Assembly: GCF_900187385.1 (NCBI RefSeq)
Contig: NZ_FYEY01000001.1
Span: 558,001-622,000, forward strand
Reading direction: 5' to 3'
Origin: Streptomyces sp. 2114.4
Lineage (GTDB): Bacteria; Actinomycetota; Actinomycetes; Streptomycetales; Streptomycetaceae
Length of the DNA stretch: 64,000 nucleotides
Shown: piece by piece, positions 44,979 through 55,084 of the stretch
Layout of the letters: the number at the start of each line of letters is the position of its first letter
Position numbering within the stretch: the first letter of the stretch is position 1
Made by a program: the position numbers and the translations under genes
Notes under the pieces: generated by a model
What the model was told of the DNA's origin: nothing
Database searches by the model: none
What the model saw: the letters and a program-made list of their open reading frames with translations, nothing else

Positions 44979-46154
44979 TCACGTCGTCTCCGGGGTATGC
45001 CCGGCCGCTGCGAGAGGGATGGCGGCCTGAAGCCGGAAGCCACCGCCCGGAGCGGCACCGGTGTGCAGCCGGCCGTCGAGGGCGGCGACCCGCTCGGCCA
45101 GCCCGGCCAGCCCGTTGCCGTCCGGCCCCGGACGAGAGCGCCGGAGGGACCGGGCGGGCCCTATGCCGTCGTCGAGCACCCGCAGAAGGGCGCGGCCGTC
45201 CTCGCTGCGGAGTACGACGCTGCAGTGGGCGGCCCGGGAGTGCCGGGCGACGTTGGTCAGGGCCTCGCGGGCGACCCAGCTCAGCGCCGTCTCCACCGCT
45301 TCGGGCAGTCGGCCGGCAGTGGCGTCCACCGTCACCGTGACGCCGGCGTCGGCCAGTGTCGTCCGGGCCTGATCGATGACCGCGGACAGGCTGAGCCGCC
45401 GGTAGCCGGTGACGGCCTCGCGCACCTGCTCCAGGCACTGACGCCCCATGTCCTCGATCTGCTGGAGCTCCGCCTCCACATCCGTCTCGCCCACCCGGTG
45501 GAGCCGCCGTGTCACTTCCGCACGCAGGGTGAGCTGGAGGAGGCTGTGGCCCAGTGTGTCGTGCATGTCCCGGGAGAAGCGCAGCCGCTCCTCGGTCACC
45601 GCGGCCCGCGCCAGTGCGCGCCGGGTGCGCCGGAGTTCGGCGTTGAGGTCGAGGATGCGGCGATAGGTCGTCATGGCCAGGCCGACCGCAATGGTCATCA
45701 CCACGAGCGAGGTGGGGTCCGCTCCGGTCCGGCCCGCCACGAAAACGGCCAGCGCTGCCGAGGCCGCGAGCGCGGGGAGGGTCAGCCTGGCGGGTACGGC
45801 GACCGCGCCGGTCGCCGACAGATACGGCAGCAGGATGGTCCAGTCCTTGCCGAGCCACAGCGGGAGTGCCACGGACAGCGCCGTGAGCGGAACCAGCAAG
45901 GCGAGCCGGAACCGCCGGCCGAGCCGGGCGGAGTGGTAGGCCCAGGCGAGGATCACCTGGGAGGCCGCGAAGAGTCCCAGGGCGCAGGCGGCCGCCAGGA
46001 CGGTGAGGAGCGGACGGTCCGATGCGGAGAGCGAATGGACCAGGCCGAACAGCGGAATGAGTCCGACCGTGGTGCCGACCACGGCGCCCCGGGAGGAGGC
46101 GGGCTCCCCCGTCCCGCCCACGTCCTTCGCACCCGGTCCGAAGCCCCGGCTCAT
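44979..46154 (-). CDS. NarL-type sensor histidine kinase
   Basis: A 391-residue membrane kinase. About five hydrophobic segments occupy residues 25-165. The dimerisation/phosphoacceptor motif is LRFSRDMHDTLGHSLLQLTL with H198, and the HATPase domain has EALTNVARHSRAAH and GNGLAGLAERVAALDGRL. It belongs to the DesK/NarX-like HPK7 group that pairs with LuxR-type regulators. It lies 202 bp downstream of the ABC permease gene, and the ABC pair plus kinase and regulator form the common actinobacterial export/sensing arrangement. Confidence 0.92.
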   Translation of the reverse strand: MSRGFGPGAKDVGGTGEPASSRGAVVGTTVGLIPLFGLVHSLSASDRPLLTVLAAACALGLFAASQVILAWAYHSARLGRRFRLALLVPLTALSVALPLWLGKDWTILLPYLSATGAVAVPARLTLPALAASAALAVFVAGRTGADPTSLVVMTIAVGLAMTTYRRILDLNAELRRTRRALARAAVTEERLRFSRDMHDTLGHSLLQLTLRAEVTRRLHRVGETDVEAELQQIEDMGRQCLEQVREAVTGYRRLSLSAVIDQARTTLADAGVTVTVDATAGRLPEAVETALSWVAREALTNVARHSRAAHCSVVLRSEDGRALLRVLDDGIGPARSLRRSRPGPDGNGLAGLAERVAALDGRLHTGAAPGGGFRLQAAIPLAAAGHTPETT

Positions 46155-46356
46155 GAAGTCCCCTCCCGCTGCGCCGCGCTCGGACCACGTCCTGCAGCAC
46201 TCTCAGTCTATTCTCCGGACTGTCACGGCCGGGTCGTCCACGGCAGGCAGCGGGCGGCGGAGCAGCGCCTCTGCTCCGGCTTCTCGTGGGCGCACGGTCC
46301 ACGGTGAGCGTCGGCACAGTGCCCGTGCCCGGCCCCCGCCCCGCCCCTGTCGCGGC

Positions 46357-47103
46357 TCAACGCGTCACCTCCCGCCGGAAGGCGAAGCCGGCCAACAGCG
46401 CGAAGCCCACCGTCCATCCCCCCAGCACGGCGAGGTCCGACAGTCCCGACAGGGGAGATGCCCCGCCCTCCAGGAGAGCCTGGCTGAGGTGGACCCAGTG
46501 GTTGGTGGGCAGCACCTCGGATACGTGTTGGAGGGATTCGGGGAACAGCCGTGCCGGTACCCACAGCCCGCCCAGCGCGGACATGCCGATGACGCAGGCC
46601 ATGACGGCGGGACCGCTGGTGGTGGGCGAGACGAGGAAGCCCAGGGCCACGCCCAGCAGGGCGAAGGGCAGGCTGCCCAGCCAGGTGATCGCGCCGACCT
46701 CCAGCCACTGGGCAGCGCTCAGTGGGATGCCGTGTGCCGACCCGCCGATCAGGAAGACGGCGAGCAGCGAGAGCAGAGAGAGCAGCAGGCCGCTGACTCC
46801 CTTGCCGATGACTATCTGCGTCGCGCGCAGCGGGGTGGTACGCAGCTGCGCGACCCAGCCGATGTTCCGGTCGAGTGCGATGTTGACCCCGTTGGTGACG
46901 GTCACCATCAGCACCCCGTGGCAGGCCATACCGGCCATGACCACGGCGTCCGGGGCGTACCCGGCCCCCGGAGCGCCCGGGCCGCCGCCGACCGTGGAGA
47001 GCATCAGGTACAGCAGCGCCGGCATGGCCACGGTGAGCACCACGAACTTCGGATCGCGGCGCAACCGCCGCAGCTCGAAGAGGAGGTAATGACGCGTCAG
47101 CAT
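46357..47103 (-). CDS. ABC-2 type transporter permease
   Basis: A 248-residue protein with six hydrophobic segments; it starts LTRHYLLFELRRLRRDPKFV, typical of ABC-2 permeases, and includes LRTTPLRATQIVIGKGVSGL and LPTNHWVHLSQALLEGG. It works with the ATPase encoded just upstream, with which it overlaps by seven bases. Substrate unknown; such pairs often export antibiotics or lipids. Confidence 0.92.
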   Translation of the reverse strand: MLTRHYLLFELRRLRRDPKFVVLTVAMPALLYLMLSTVGGGPGAPGAGYAPDAVVMAGMACHGVLMVTVTNGVNIALDRNIGWVAQLRTTPLRATQIVIGKGVSGLLLSLLSLLAVFLIGGSAHGIPLSAAQWLEVGAITWLGSLPFALLGVALGFLVSPTTSGPAVMACVIGMSALGGLWVPARLFPESLQHVSEVLPTNHWVHLSQALLEGGASPLSGLSDLAVLGGWTVGFALLAGFAFRREVTR

Positions 47104-48032
47104 CCGTGCTTCACCTCCCGTACGGCCTGGTGAGCGGCCCCGGTGGTGAGCGCGCGGAAGGCCTCTTCGAGGCTGCTCCCGGACAGTTCGAGGTCCCGGG
47201 CCGCGAAGTCGCCGGACAGCACGGCGTGGATGGTGGCGTCGGAGTCGGTCGTGTACAGCCGGACCCTGTCGTGCTGCCGCTCCACACCGCAGACGCCGGG
47301 CAGTAACTCCACTCCGGCCGGCAGCGGGCCCTCCGTACGGAAGCTGACCGTGCGTCTGCCCACCGTCCGCTTGATCTCCTCGCCGGTTCCTTCGGCCAGG
47401 ATCCTGCCGCGGTTCATCACGACGATCCGATCGGCCGCGGTGTCGGCCTCCTCCAGGTAGTGGGTGGAGAACAGCACGCTACGGCCACGCTCGGCCCAGC
47501 TCCTGATGCCTTCCCAGAACCGGGCCCGGGCCTCGACGTCCATGGCGACCGTCGGCTCGTCGAGCACGAGCAGGCCGGGCGCGCCCGCGGCCGCGAAGGC
47601 GAATCGCACCCGCTGCAGCTGACCACCCGACAGCCTGTCCACGCGTCGGCTCAACAGGCCTTCGATATCGGCTACTTCAGCCAGCTCACTCAGTAACGCG
47701 GGCTGCGGATAGAGCCGTCGTGCCAGCTCCAGGACCTCGCGGACCTTGGCACTGGCGGGGAAGGCTCCGTCCTGCCGCATCGCCCCGACCAGCCCGGCCC
47801 GTACGGCCGCATCGGGTGCCTTGCCGAACACCTCGACCCGCCCGCGGTCCGGACGCAGCAGGCCCACCAGCATGTCGATCAACGTGGACTTCCCCGACCC
47901 GTTGGGGCCGAGCAGCGCGGTGATCCTGCCCCGGCCGACCGACAGCTCCAGCCCGTCGACCGCCTTCACCTCAAGAAAACTCTTGGATACGCCGGAGAAC
48001 TCCGCCGCGTGATCTCTGATCGTCTGTGACAT
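47097..48032 (-). CDS. ABC transporter ATP-binding protein
   Basis: A 311-residue ATPase. Walker A is LLGPNGSGKSTLIDML, the Q-loop MRQDGAFPAS, the signature RLSGGQLQRV, Walker B LLVLDEPTVAMD and the H-loop LFSTHYLEEAD. A C-terminal extension of about 80 residues is typical of DrrA/CcmA-like drug exporters. First gene of the ABC-kinase-regulator set; the promoter should lie in 48033-48198. Confidence 0.94.
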   Translation of the reverse strand: MSQTIRDHAAEFSGVSKSFLEVKAVDGLELSVGRGRITALLGPNGSGKSTLIDMLVGLLRPDRGRVEVFGKAPDAAVRAGLVGAMRQDGAFPASAKVREVLELARRLYPQPALLSELAEVADIEGLLSRRVDRLSGGQLQRVRFAFAAAGAPGLLVLDEPTVAMDVEARARFWEGIRSWAERGRSVLFSTHYLEEADTAADRIVVMNRGRILAEGTGEEIKRTVGRRTVSFRTEGPLPAGVELLPGVCGVERQHDRVRLYTTDSDATIHAVLSGDFAARDLELSGSSLEEAFRALTTGAAHQAVREVKHGC

Positions 48033-48198
48033 GCCTGCACGCTAAGTTCCCGGCCCTCCCCGGCGGCAGAGACACCGGCCCCGCATTCTTTGGGACATTT
48101 GTCCTGGTGGAGCAAGGTGCGCGGGGAAGCTCCGCTGCTGCCGGGCCGGCACACCGCGGTCCGCGCTGCCGCCTACGCGGTACGCCGCTCAGCAGACT

Positions 48199-49341
48199 TC
48201 ACGGCACGGGATCGACGCGGGCGGGCGGCCGTGCACCGCCGTGGGGGGCGGAGCCTGCCGTGGGGACGGGGCCCGCCGTGGGAACGGAGCCCGCCGTGCC
48301 GGTGGAGTCCGCCGCGGGGATGGCCACCGCGGCGGGCGTGCCCTCCGCGACCGGGGCAGCCCCGCCCGTGAACGCACCCACCACCGCAGGATCAACCGTC
48401 TCGTCCGAAACCGCCGTACCGTGACCGGCAGACGGGGCTGCCGTGGTGCGCGAGCCGCCGGCCAGGATGCTGACGGTGTTGGCCGTCACGATGGCCGCGA
48501 TGGCCAGCCAGTCGATTCCTTGCAGGGTCTGGTCCAGGACGACGAGGCCGACGAGTGCCGCAAGGACGGGGTTGACGCTCATGAAGACCCCGAAGAAGCG
48601 GGCGGGGACCCGGCGCAGTGCGAGCAGGTCGGCGAGGAACGGGACGGCCGAGGAGAGGAGGCCCGCGACGGCCGCGTACCCCACGGCGCTCGCGCTGGGG
48701 TGGTGGTCGGCGAGCACGGCGATTCCGACGGGTAGGTACAGCAGGGCGGAGACACCGGCGGCCGCGGCCGAGCCTTCGGCGCCCGGCAGCCGGGCGCCGA
48801 CGAGCCGGTTGAGCAGGATGTAGGACGCCCAGCACACGGCGGCGAGCAGGCCCAGCGCGATGCCCGCGTAGTCGGTGGCCGGCTGCGGGCGGGTCAGCAG
48901 GACGACCGCGGCCCCGGCGACGAGGGCGCACAGCAGGTCCGCCAGGCGGCGGGAGGCGGCCAGCGCCACGACCAGCGGCCCGAGGAATTCCAGGGTCACC
49001 GCGAGGCCCAGACCGATGCGGTCGATCGCCGTGTAGAGGGACAGGTTCATCGTGGCGAACACCGCCGCCAGGCACAGCACCGGCCACCACTGCCGCCAGG
49101 TGAACGCGCGCAGCCGCGGCCGCCCCACCGCCAGCAGGACGAGTCCGGCCACCCACTGCCGTACCGCCACCACGCCCGCCGGCCCGATCACCGGAAACGC
49201 CAGCGCTCCGGTCGCGGCACCTATCTGGTTGGACAGCCCGCTGCCGAACATCAGCGCCACCCCCGCCGCACGGCCCGGGTGCGCCGCCGGTCCCCCACGA
49301 GCGGCCTCGGGGTGCCACGGGCCTTGAGTGCTCTTTCCCAT
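48199..49341 (-). CDS. EamA-family transporter (DMT superfamily)
   Basis: A 380-residue membrane protein. About ten hydrophobic segments lie between residues 25 and 300 in two EamA repeats (first LFGPLV-type segment VTLEFLGPLVVALAASRRLA, second with FFGVFMSVNPVLAALVGLVV). The last 80 residues are a repetitive Ala/Gly/Thr/Pro tail (TAGSVPTAGPVPTAGSAP) with no membrane helix. Probably exports amino acids or metabolites. The ATG at 49341 is divergent from the LysR gene, which likely controls it. Confidence 0.88.
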   Translation of the reverse strand: MGKSTQGPWHPEAARGGPAAHPGRAAGVALMFGSGLSNQIGAATGALAFPVIGPAGVVAVRQWVAGLVLLAVGRPRLRAFTWRQWWPVLCLAAVFATMNLSLYTAIDRIGLGLAVTLEFLGPLVVALAASRRLADLLCALVAGAAVVLLTRPQPATDYAGIALGLLAAVCWASYILLNRLVGARLPGAEGSAAAAGVSALLYLPVGIAVLADHHPSASAVGYAAVAGLLSSAVPFLADLLALRRVPARFFGVFMSVNPVLAALVGLVVLDQTLQGIDWLAIAAIVTANTVSILAGGSRTTAAPSAGHGTAVSDETVDPAVVGAFTGGAAPVAEGTPAAVAIPAADSTGTAGSVPTAGPVPTAGSAPHGGARPPARVDPVP

Positions 49342-49369
49342 GCACCGAGCATCCGGCCGGACAGATCCA

Positions 49370-49390
49370 TACGTAAAATGCATGCACGTA
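49370..49390. promoter_or_regulatory. LysR-type operator (T-N11-A) between divergent genes
   Basis: TACGT-N11-ACGTA is a perfect dyad of the LysR-box type. Around it a second dyad, AGATCCATA (49363-49371) and TATGGATCT (49410-49418), is also perfect. Confidence 0.65.
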
Positions 49391-49423
49391 CTCATCGATG
49401 CGCCATGGTTATGGATCTGGACA

Positions 49424-50275
49424 ATGGAACTGCGACACCTGCGCTGTCTGGTGGCGATCGTCGACGCCGGCGGCTTCACCGATGCCGCCATCGATCTCGG
49501 CATCTCCCAGGCGGCGGTGTCCCGCACGCTCAGTTCGCTCGAAGACTCCCTGGGGGTACGGCTGTTGCACCGCACCAGCAGGAACGTCATCCCCACCACC
49601 GCCGGCGTCCAGGTACTGGCGCGCGCCCGCAAGGTGCTCGCCGAGGCCGACAACCTCATTCGCGAAGCCACCACCGGCCACACCCGGCTGCGTATCGGGC
49701 ACGCATGGTCGGCCATGGGCCGGCACACCGCCGAGTACCAGCGTCGTTGGGCCGCCCGCTACCCCGACGTCGAACTGCATCTGGTCCGCACCAATTCTCC
49801 CACCGGCGGCCTGGCGGAGGGCCTGTGCGACCTGGCCGTGGTGCGTACCGCCTTCGATGACGCGCGCTTCGCCAGCGCCGTCGTCGGCCGGGAACGCCGC
49901 TACTGCGCCATGGCCGACGACGACCCCTGGGTCACCCGCCGCTCCATCGCCCTGGCCGACATCCGCGAACGCACCCTCCTCATCGACCGGCGCACCGGCA
50001 CCACCACGGCCGACCTGTGGCCCGCGTCAGCGCGTCCCGTCGTGGAGTACACCCAGGACATCGATGACTGGCTCGCGCTGATCGCCACCGGCCGCAGCGT
50101 CGGCATCACTCCCGAGAGCACCGTCAACCAGTACCGGCGCGACGGGATCGTCTTCCGGCGGCTGCGCGACGCCTCGCCCATCGCGGTCCACCTCATCTGG
50201 CGACGACAGGACCCGCATCCGGCGACCCACGCTGCCGTCGCGCTGCTGACCGACCTCTACCAACGGGGGAAGTGA
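49424..50275 (+). CDS. LysR-family transcriptional regulator
   Basis: A 283-residue regulator. The helix-turn-helix is MELRHLRCLVAIVDAGGFTD followed by AAIDLGISQAAVSRTLSSLE. The substrate-binding domain has LRIGHAWSAMGRHTAEYQRR and ends with LIWRRQDPHPATHAAV. I chose the ATG at 49424 because the domain begins there; earlier in-frame ATGs add only 14 to 32 residues. Likely activator or repressor of the divergent EamA gene. Confidence 0.9.
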   Translation: MELRHLRCLVAIVDAGGFTDAAIDLGISQAAVSRTLSSLEDSLGVRLLHRTSRNVIPTTAGVQVLARARKVLAEADNLIREATTGHTRLRIGHAWSAMGRHTAEYQRRWAARYPDVELHLVRTNSPTGGLAEGLCDLAVVRTAFDDARFASAVVGRERRYCAMADDDPWVTRRSIALADIRERTLLIDRRTGTTTADLWPASARPVVEYTQDIDDWLALIATGRSVGITPESTVNQYRRDGIVFRRLRDASPIAVHLIWRRQDPHPATHAAVALLTDLYQRGK

Positions 50276-50408
50276 AGGGCTGTGCGCTGCCCCGGTAGCA
50301 CCGCGGCGCTCCGACCCCGGCAGCGCCATGTGCCGCACGACCCGCTCTTCTGCGCGACCGGCCCCACCCCCGGCCCTCCCCCGCCCCCTCAAAACCGGAC
50401 AGACAGCC

Positions 50409-51323
<915 letters not shown>

Positions 51324-51607
51324 GTACGCCGTTCCGGTCGGATCGCCGCCCGAGACCACCGCCGATGCGCGATACGGGTAACCCTCCCCACGCACATATT
51401 CCTGGATCATGCAGTGGCCGGAGGGCGTACGGATGCACGGGTGGGCGCTGTTCGCTTCGGGCTGGGGGATTGTGCCTTCTGAATGCGAGACCGCCCCCTT
51501 TCACGCTGTACCGAGATGATCACCGGTCTGTTTGGCTTGGTGACGCACGGCCACCTTGTTCATCACCGGCCGCTTTGCTCACTTCTGTTCACGTCCCGGG
51601 AGGGAAT

Positions 51608-53050
51608 GTGTCCGTACCGGACAGTGTCACCGGTTCCGCTGCCGAGGAGCCCGCTCTCGAACCATCCGCAGACAGTGCGCTCACCAGTCTCAGTACCCGG
51701 GCCGCGCGCCAGCTGGCGACCACCACCAAGTCCGAGCCCCAGATGCAGGCCATCACCTCGCGGTGGCTGCTGAAGATGCTGCCGTGGGTGGACGTCAAGG
51801 GCGGCACCTACCGGGTCAACCGGCGTCTGCAACTCCGTGTCGGCCGGGGGCGTGTCCAGTTCGAGCAGAACGGCGCGGACGACATCAAGGTGATCCCCCA
51901 GACGCTCACGGAGCTGCCCGCCCTGCGTGGTTACGACGACGTCGAGGTGCTGAGCGAGCTCGCGGGCCGCTTCCGGGTCCGTGAAGTACGGGCCGGCCAG
52001 GTGCTCTTCGAGGAAGGGCAGCCCGCCACCGAGGCGTATCTCGTCGTTCACGGCCGGTTCGCCCGCTACACGGCCGGCAAGTACGGCGAGGAGGAGGTCA
52101 TCGGCGTCGTCACGGACGGCGACCAGATGGGGGACGAGGCGATCGGGCGGCCCGACCCGCTGTGGCTGAGTTCGGTGCGGGCCGAGACGGCCGGCGTGCT
52201 GATGGTGCTGCCCTGGGATGTGATCCGGGACTTCACCGACCGGGTGCCGTCGCTGGCCGCACACCTGGCGGCGTTCGCGGAGCGGCAGCAGCGTCCCGCG
52301 AACCGCCGGGGGGAGGCGGAGGTGCCGGTGGCGGCGGGGCACGTCGGCGAGCCGACGCTGTCCGGCGGCTTCGTCGACTACGACCTCGCCCCGCGCGAGT
52401 ACGAACTCTCCCTGACCCAGACCGTGCTCCGGGTGCACAGCCGGGTGGCCGATCTCTACAACGAGCCCATGGACCAGACCCAGCAGCAACTCCGGCTCAC
52501 CGTCGAGGAGATCCGCGAGCGCCAGGAATGGGAGATGGTCAACAACCGGGAGTTCGGGCTGCTGCACAACGCCGATTACGGCCAGCGCATCAGCACCTAC
52601 ACCGGCCCGCCCACCCCCGACGACATGGACGAGCTGTTGTCCATGCGCCGCAAGACGCGGCTGTTCCTGGCCCATCCGAAGGCGATCGCCGCCTTCTTCC
52701 GGCAGTGCAACAAGCGTGGTCTGGTGCCGGGCACCGCGAACGTCGACGGGCACGAGGTCCCCGCCTGGCGCGGCGTCCCGATTTTCCCGTGCGGCAAGAT
52801 CCCGATCAGCGACGCGAACACCAGCAGCATCATTGCGCTGCGTACCGGCGAGGCGGACCAGGGGGTCGTCGGCCTGCACCAGACCGGTATCCCCGAGGAG
52901 TTCCAGCCCGGTCTGAACGTCCGCTTCATGGGCGTCGACGACGCCGCCATCATCAAATACCTGGTCACCGCCTACTACTCGATGGCCATCCTCGTGCCCG
53001 ACGCGGCCGGAGTCCTGGAGAACGTCCAGATCGGCCGGAGCAGCGACTGA
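51608..53050 (+). CDS. Family 2B encapsulin-like shell protein with cyclic-nucleotide-binding-type domain
   Basis: A 480-residue protein, first gene of the terpene operon. Such genes beside 2-MIB synthases were long annotated as cyclic-nucleotide-binding regulators and are now recognised as family 2B encapsulins: an HK97-type capsid fold with an inserted CBD. Residues 1-105 form the N-terminal arm and start of the shell fold, 110-225 the CBD-like domain ([40 protein letters not shown]), and 255-480 the rest of the shell ([37 protein letters not shown] region, [20 protein letters not shown]). GTG start behind GGGAGG. Expected to assemble into a nanocompartment that holds the terpene synthase. 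Confidence 0.88.
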   Translation: MSVPDSVTGSAAEEPALEPSADSALTSLSTRAARQLATTTKSEPQMQAITSRWLLKMLPWVDVKGGTYRVNRRLQLRVGRGRVQFEQNGADDIKVIPQTLTELPALRGYDDVEVLSELAGRFRVREVRAGQVLFEEGQPATEAYLVVHGRFARYTAGKYGEEEVIGVVTDGDQMGDEAIGRPDPLWLSSVRAETAGVLMVLPWDVIRDFTDRVPSLAAHLAAFAERQQRPANRRGEAEVPVAAGHVGEPTLSGGFVDYDLAPREYELSLTQTVLRVHSRVADLYNEPMDQTQQQLRLTVEEIRERQEWEMVNNREFGLLHNADYGQRISTYTGPPTPDDMDELLSMRRKTRLFLAHPKAIAAFFRQCNKRGLVPGTANVDGHEVPAWRGVPIFPCGKIPISDANTSSIIALRTGEADQGVVGLHQTGIPEEFQPGLNVRFMGVDDAAIIKYLVTAYYSMAILVPDAAGVLENVQIGRSSD

Positions 53051-53068
53051 CCAGGTGGAGTACGTACC

Positions 53069-54127
53069 ATGAGCACGCCCCCCGACACCGCCGCCGGGTT
53101 TTCGTTGCCCGGTCCGCCGAACCTCGCCCGCAGCGTGCGGGCCCGACGCGGCGGGGCCGTCCCCGGGCTGAGGTACCGGCCCGCCGCCCCCGCCGACCCG
53201 GACAAGGCCAAGGAGATCGACCGCAGGCTGGAGGCCTGGGCCCGCCGGCTGGATCTCTTCCCCGCCCAGTGGACCGGGGACTTCGCACAGTTCCAGGTCG
53301 GCCGGGCCGTCGTCCTGCAGCATCCCGGTGCGGCCGATCTCGAACGCCTCACCGTCGCCGGTGAGTTGCTGCTGGCGGAGAACATCGTCGACAGCTGCTA
53401 CTGCGAGGAGGACGAAGGCCGCGGAGCCGCGCGCCGCGGCCTGGGTGGCCGGCTGATCATCGCCCAGTCGGCCCTCGATCCCTTCCACGGCACCCCCGCA
53501 CTGGAGGAGGAGTGGCGCCACGGCGTACAGGCCGACGGGCCCCTGCGCTCGTACCACTGGGCCCTGAAGGACTACGCCGCCCTCGCCACCCCCAGCCAGA
53601 CGAACCGGTTCGTCCATGACGCCGCCCGGCTGCACCTCGGCTACCTCGCCGAGGCCTCCTGGGCGGAGACCCGGCACGTACCGCAGGTCTGGGAGTACCT
53701 GGTGATGCGGCAGTTCAACAACTTCCGCCCCTGCCTGTCCCTCGTCGACGCCGTGGACGGCTACGAACTGCCCGAAGCGCTCTACGCCCGTCCCGAGGTC
53801 CAGCGGGTCACGGCGCTGGCCTGCAACGCCACGACCATCGTCAATGACCTGTACTCCTTCACCAAGGAGTTGGCGAGTGACCCGACCCACCTGAACCTGC
53901 CGCAAGTGGTGGCCGCCCACGACAAGCGCGGTCTGAAGGCCGCTTACCTGAAGAGCGTCGAGATCCACAACCAGATCATGGAGGCGTTCGAGACGGAGTC
54001 GGCCCCGCTGGCCGCCCTCTCGCCCCTCCTCGAAAGGTATCTCCGGGGCCTGGCCGCCTGGGTCTCCGGCAACCACGAGTGGCACGCCACCAACACCGAC
54101 CGCTACCAGCTGCCCCACTACTGGTAG
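53069..54127 (+). CDS. 2-Methylisoborneol synthase-like monoterpene cyclase
   Basis: A 352-residue class I terpene synthase. The NSE-type motif is intact: N259, S263 and E267 in IVNDLYSFTKE. The first metal site is DSCYCEED (108-115) instead of the usual DDCYCED. The disordered N-terminus, about 40 residues, contains FSLPGPPNLARSVRAR, similar in placement to the sequences that target these enzymes to family 2B shells. The enzyme would cyclise 2-methyl-GPP, made by the next gene, to 2-MIB or a bornane-type relative such as 2-methylenebornane. The start lies 18 bp after the shell gene. Confidence 0.9.
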   Translation: MSTPPDTAAGFSLPGPPNLARSVRARRGGAVPGLRYRPAAPADPDKAKEIDRRLEAWARRLDLFPAQWTGDFAQFQVGRAVVLQHPGAADLERLTVAGELLLAENIVDSCYCEEDEGRGAARRGLGGRLIIAQSALDPFHGTPALEEEWRHGVQADGPLRSYHWALKDYAALATPSQTNRFVHDAARLHLGYLAEASWAETRHVPQVWEYLVMRQFNNFRPCLSLVDAVDGYELPEALYARPEVQRVTALACNATTIVNDLYSFTKELASDPTHLNLPQVVAAHDKRGLKAAYLKSVEIHNQIMEAFETESAPLAALSPLLERYLRGLAAWVSGNHEWHATNTDRYQLPHYW

Positions 54128-54164
54128 ACCGACCGATCCCGCGCAACCTCGCAAGGAGTCACCG

Positions 54165-55040
54165 TTGACCATCGCTCACGCCGACACCGCCCGTACACCG
54201 GTGCCGACCCAGTCCACGTACCAGTCTCGCGTCGCGGATTACTGGAACGCCGAGGAAAACCCGGTCAACCTCGAACTCGGTAAGATCGATGACCTCTACC
54301 ACCACCACTACGGCATCGGGAACGCCGACTGGTCGGTGCTGGACGAGCAGGACCCGGACCTCCGCCGCGAGCGGGTCACCGGCGAACTGCACCGGCTGGA
54401 GCACGCCCAGGCCGAGCTCCTCGCCTCCCGCCTCGGCGACCTCTCCCCCACCGACCGGGTCTTCGACGCCGGGTGCGGACGCGGCGGCGGCAGCGTGGTG
54501 GCGCATCTGCGCTACGGCTGCCACGCCGACGGGGCCACGATCTCCGCCAAGCAGGCTGACTTCGCCAACGCGCAGGCCCGCAAGCGCGGCATCGACGACA
54601 AGGTGCGCTACCACCACCGCAACATGCTCGACACCGGCTTCACCTCCGGCGCGTACGCGGCTTCCTGGAACAACGAGTCGACCATGTACGTCGAGCTGGA
54701 CCTGCTGTTCGCGGAGCACGCACGGCTGCTGCGGCGCGGGGGACGGTATGTCACGATCACCGGCTGCTACAACGACGCCTACGGACGCGCCTCCCGCGAG
54801 GTGTCCCTCATCAACGCCCACTACATCTGTGACATCCACCCCCGTTCGGCGTACTTCCGCGCCATGGCCCGCAACCGGCTCGTCCCCGTGCACGTCCAGG
54901 ACCTGACCGAGGCCGCGCTGCCGTACTGGGAACTGCGCGGAAAGGCCGACCACCTGGTCACGGGCATCGAGGAGACCTTCCTCAACGCCTACCGCAACGG
55001 CAGTTTCCAGTACCTGCTGATCGCCGCCGACCGCGTCTGA
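54165..55040 (+). CDS. Geranyl diphosphate 2-C-methyltransferase
   Basis: A 291-residue SAM-dependent methyltransferase of the GPPMT type. The SAM motif is VFDAGCGRGGGSVVAHLRYG (about 99-118), with the GPPMT-like DLYHHHYGIGNADWSVLDEQ region before it and ASWNNESTMYVELDLLFAEH after. It methylates C2 of GPP, supplying the C11 substrate. TTG start behind AAGGAGT, 38 bp after the terpene synthase. Last gene of the operon. Confidence 0.94.
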   Translation: MTIAHADTARTPVPTQSTYQSRVADYWNAEENPVNLELGKIDDLYHHHYGIGNADWSVLDEQDPDLRRERVTGELHRLEHAQAELLASRLGDLSPTDRVFDAGCGRGGGSVVAHLRYGCHADGATISAKQADFANAQARKRGIDDKVRYHHRNMLDTGFTSGAYAASWNNESTMYVELDLLFAEHARLLRRGGRYVTITGCYNDAYGRASREVSLINAHYICDIHPRSAYFRAMARNRLVPVHVQDLTEAALPYWELRGKADHLVTGIEETFLNAYRNGSFQYLLIAADRV

Positions 55041-55084
55041 GTCACCGCGACCACCGCCCCCGCACACGCCCCGGCCGGGCTCGT

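Noticed and set aside
51558..51592. GTTCATCACC and GTTCACGTCC upstream of the shell gene as a PHO box
   Set aside because: The two GTTCA units are 29 bp apart, not a multiple of the 11-bp spacing, and one overlaps the ribosome binding region.
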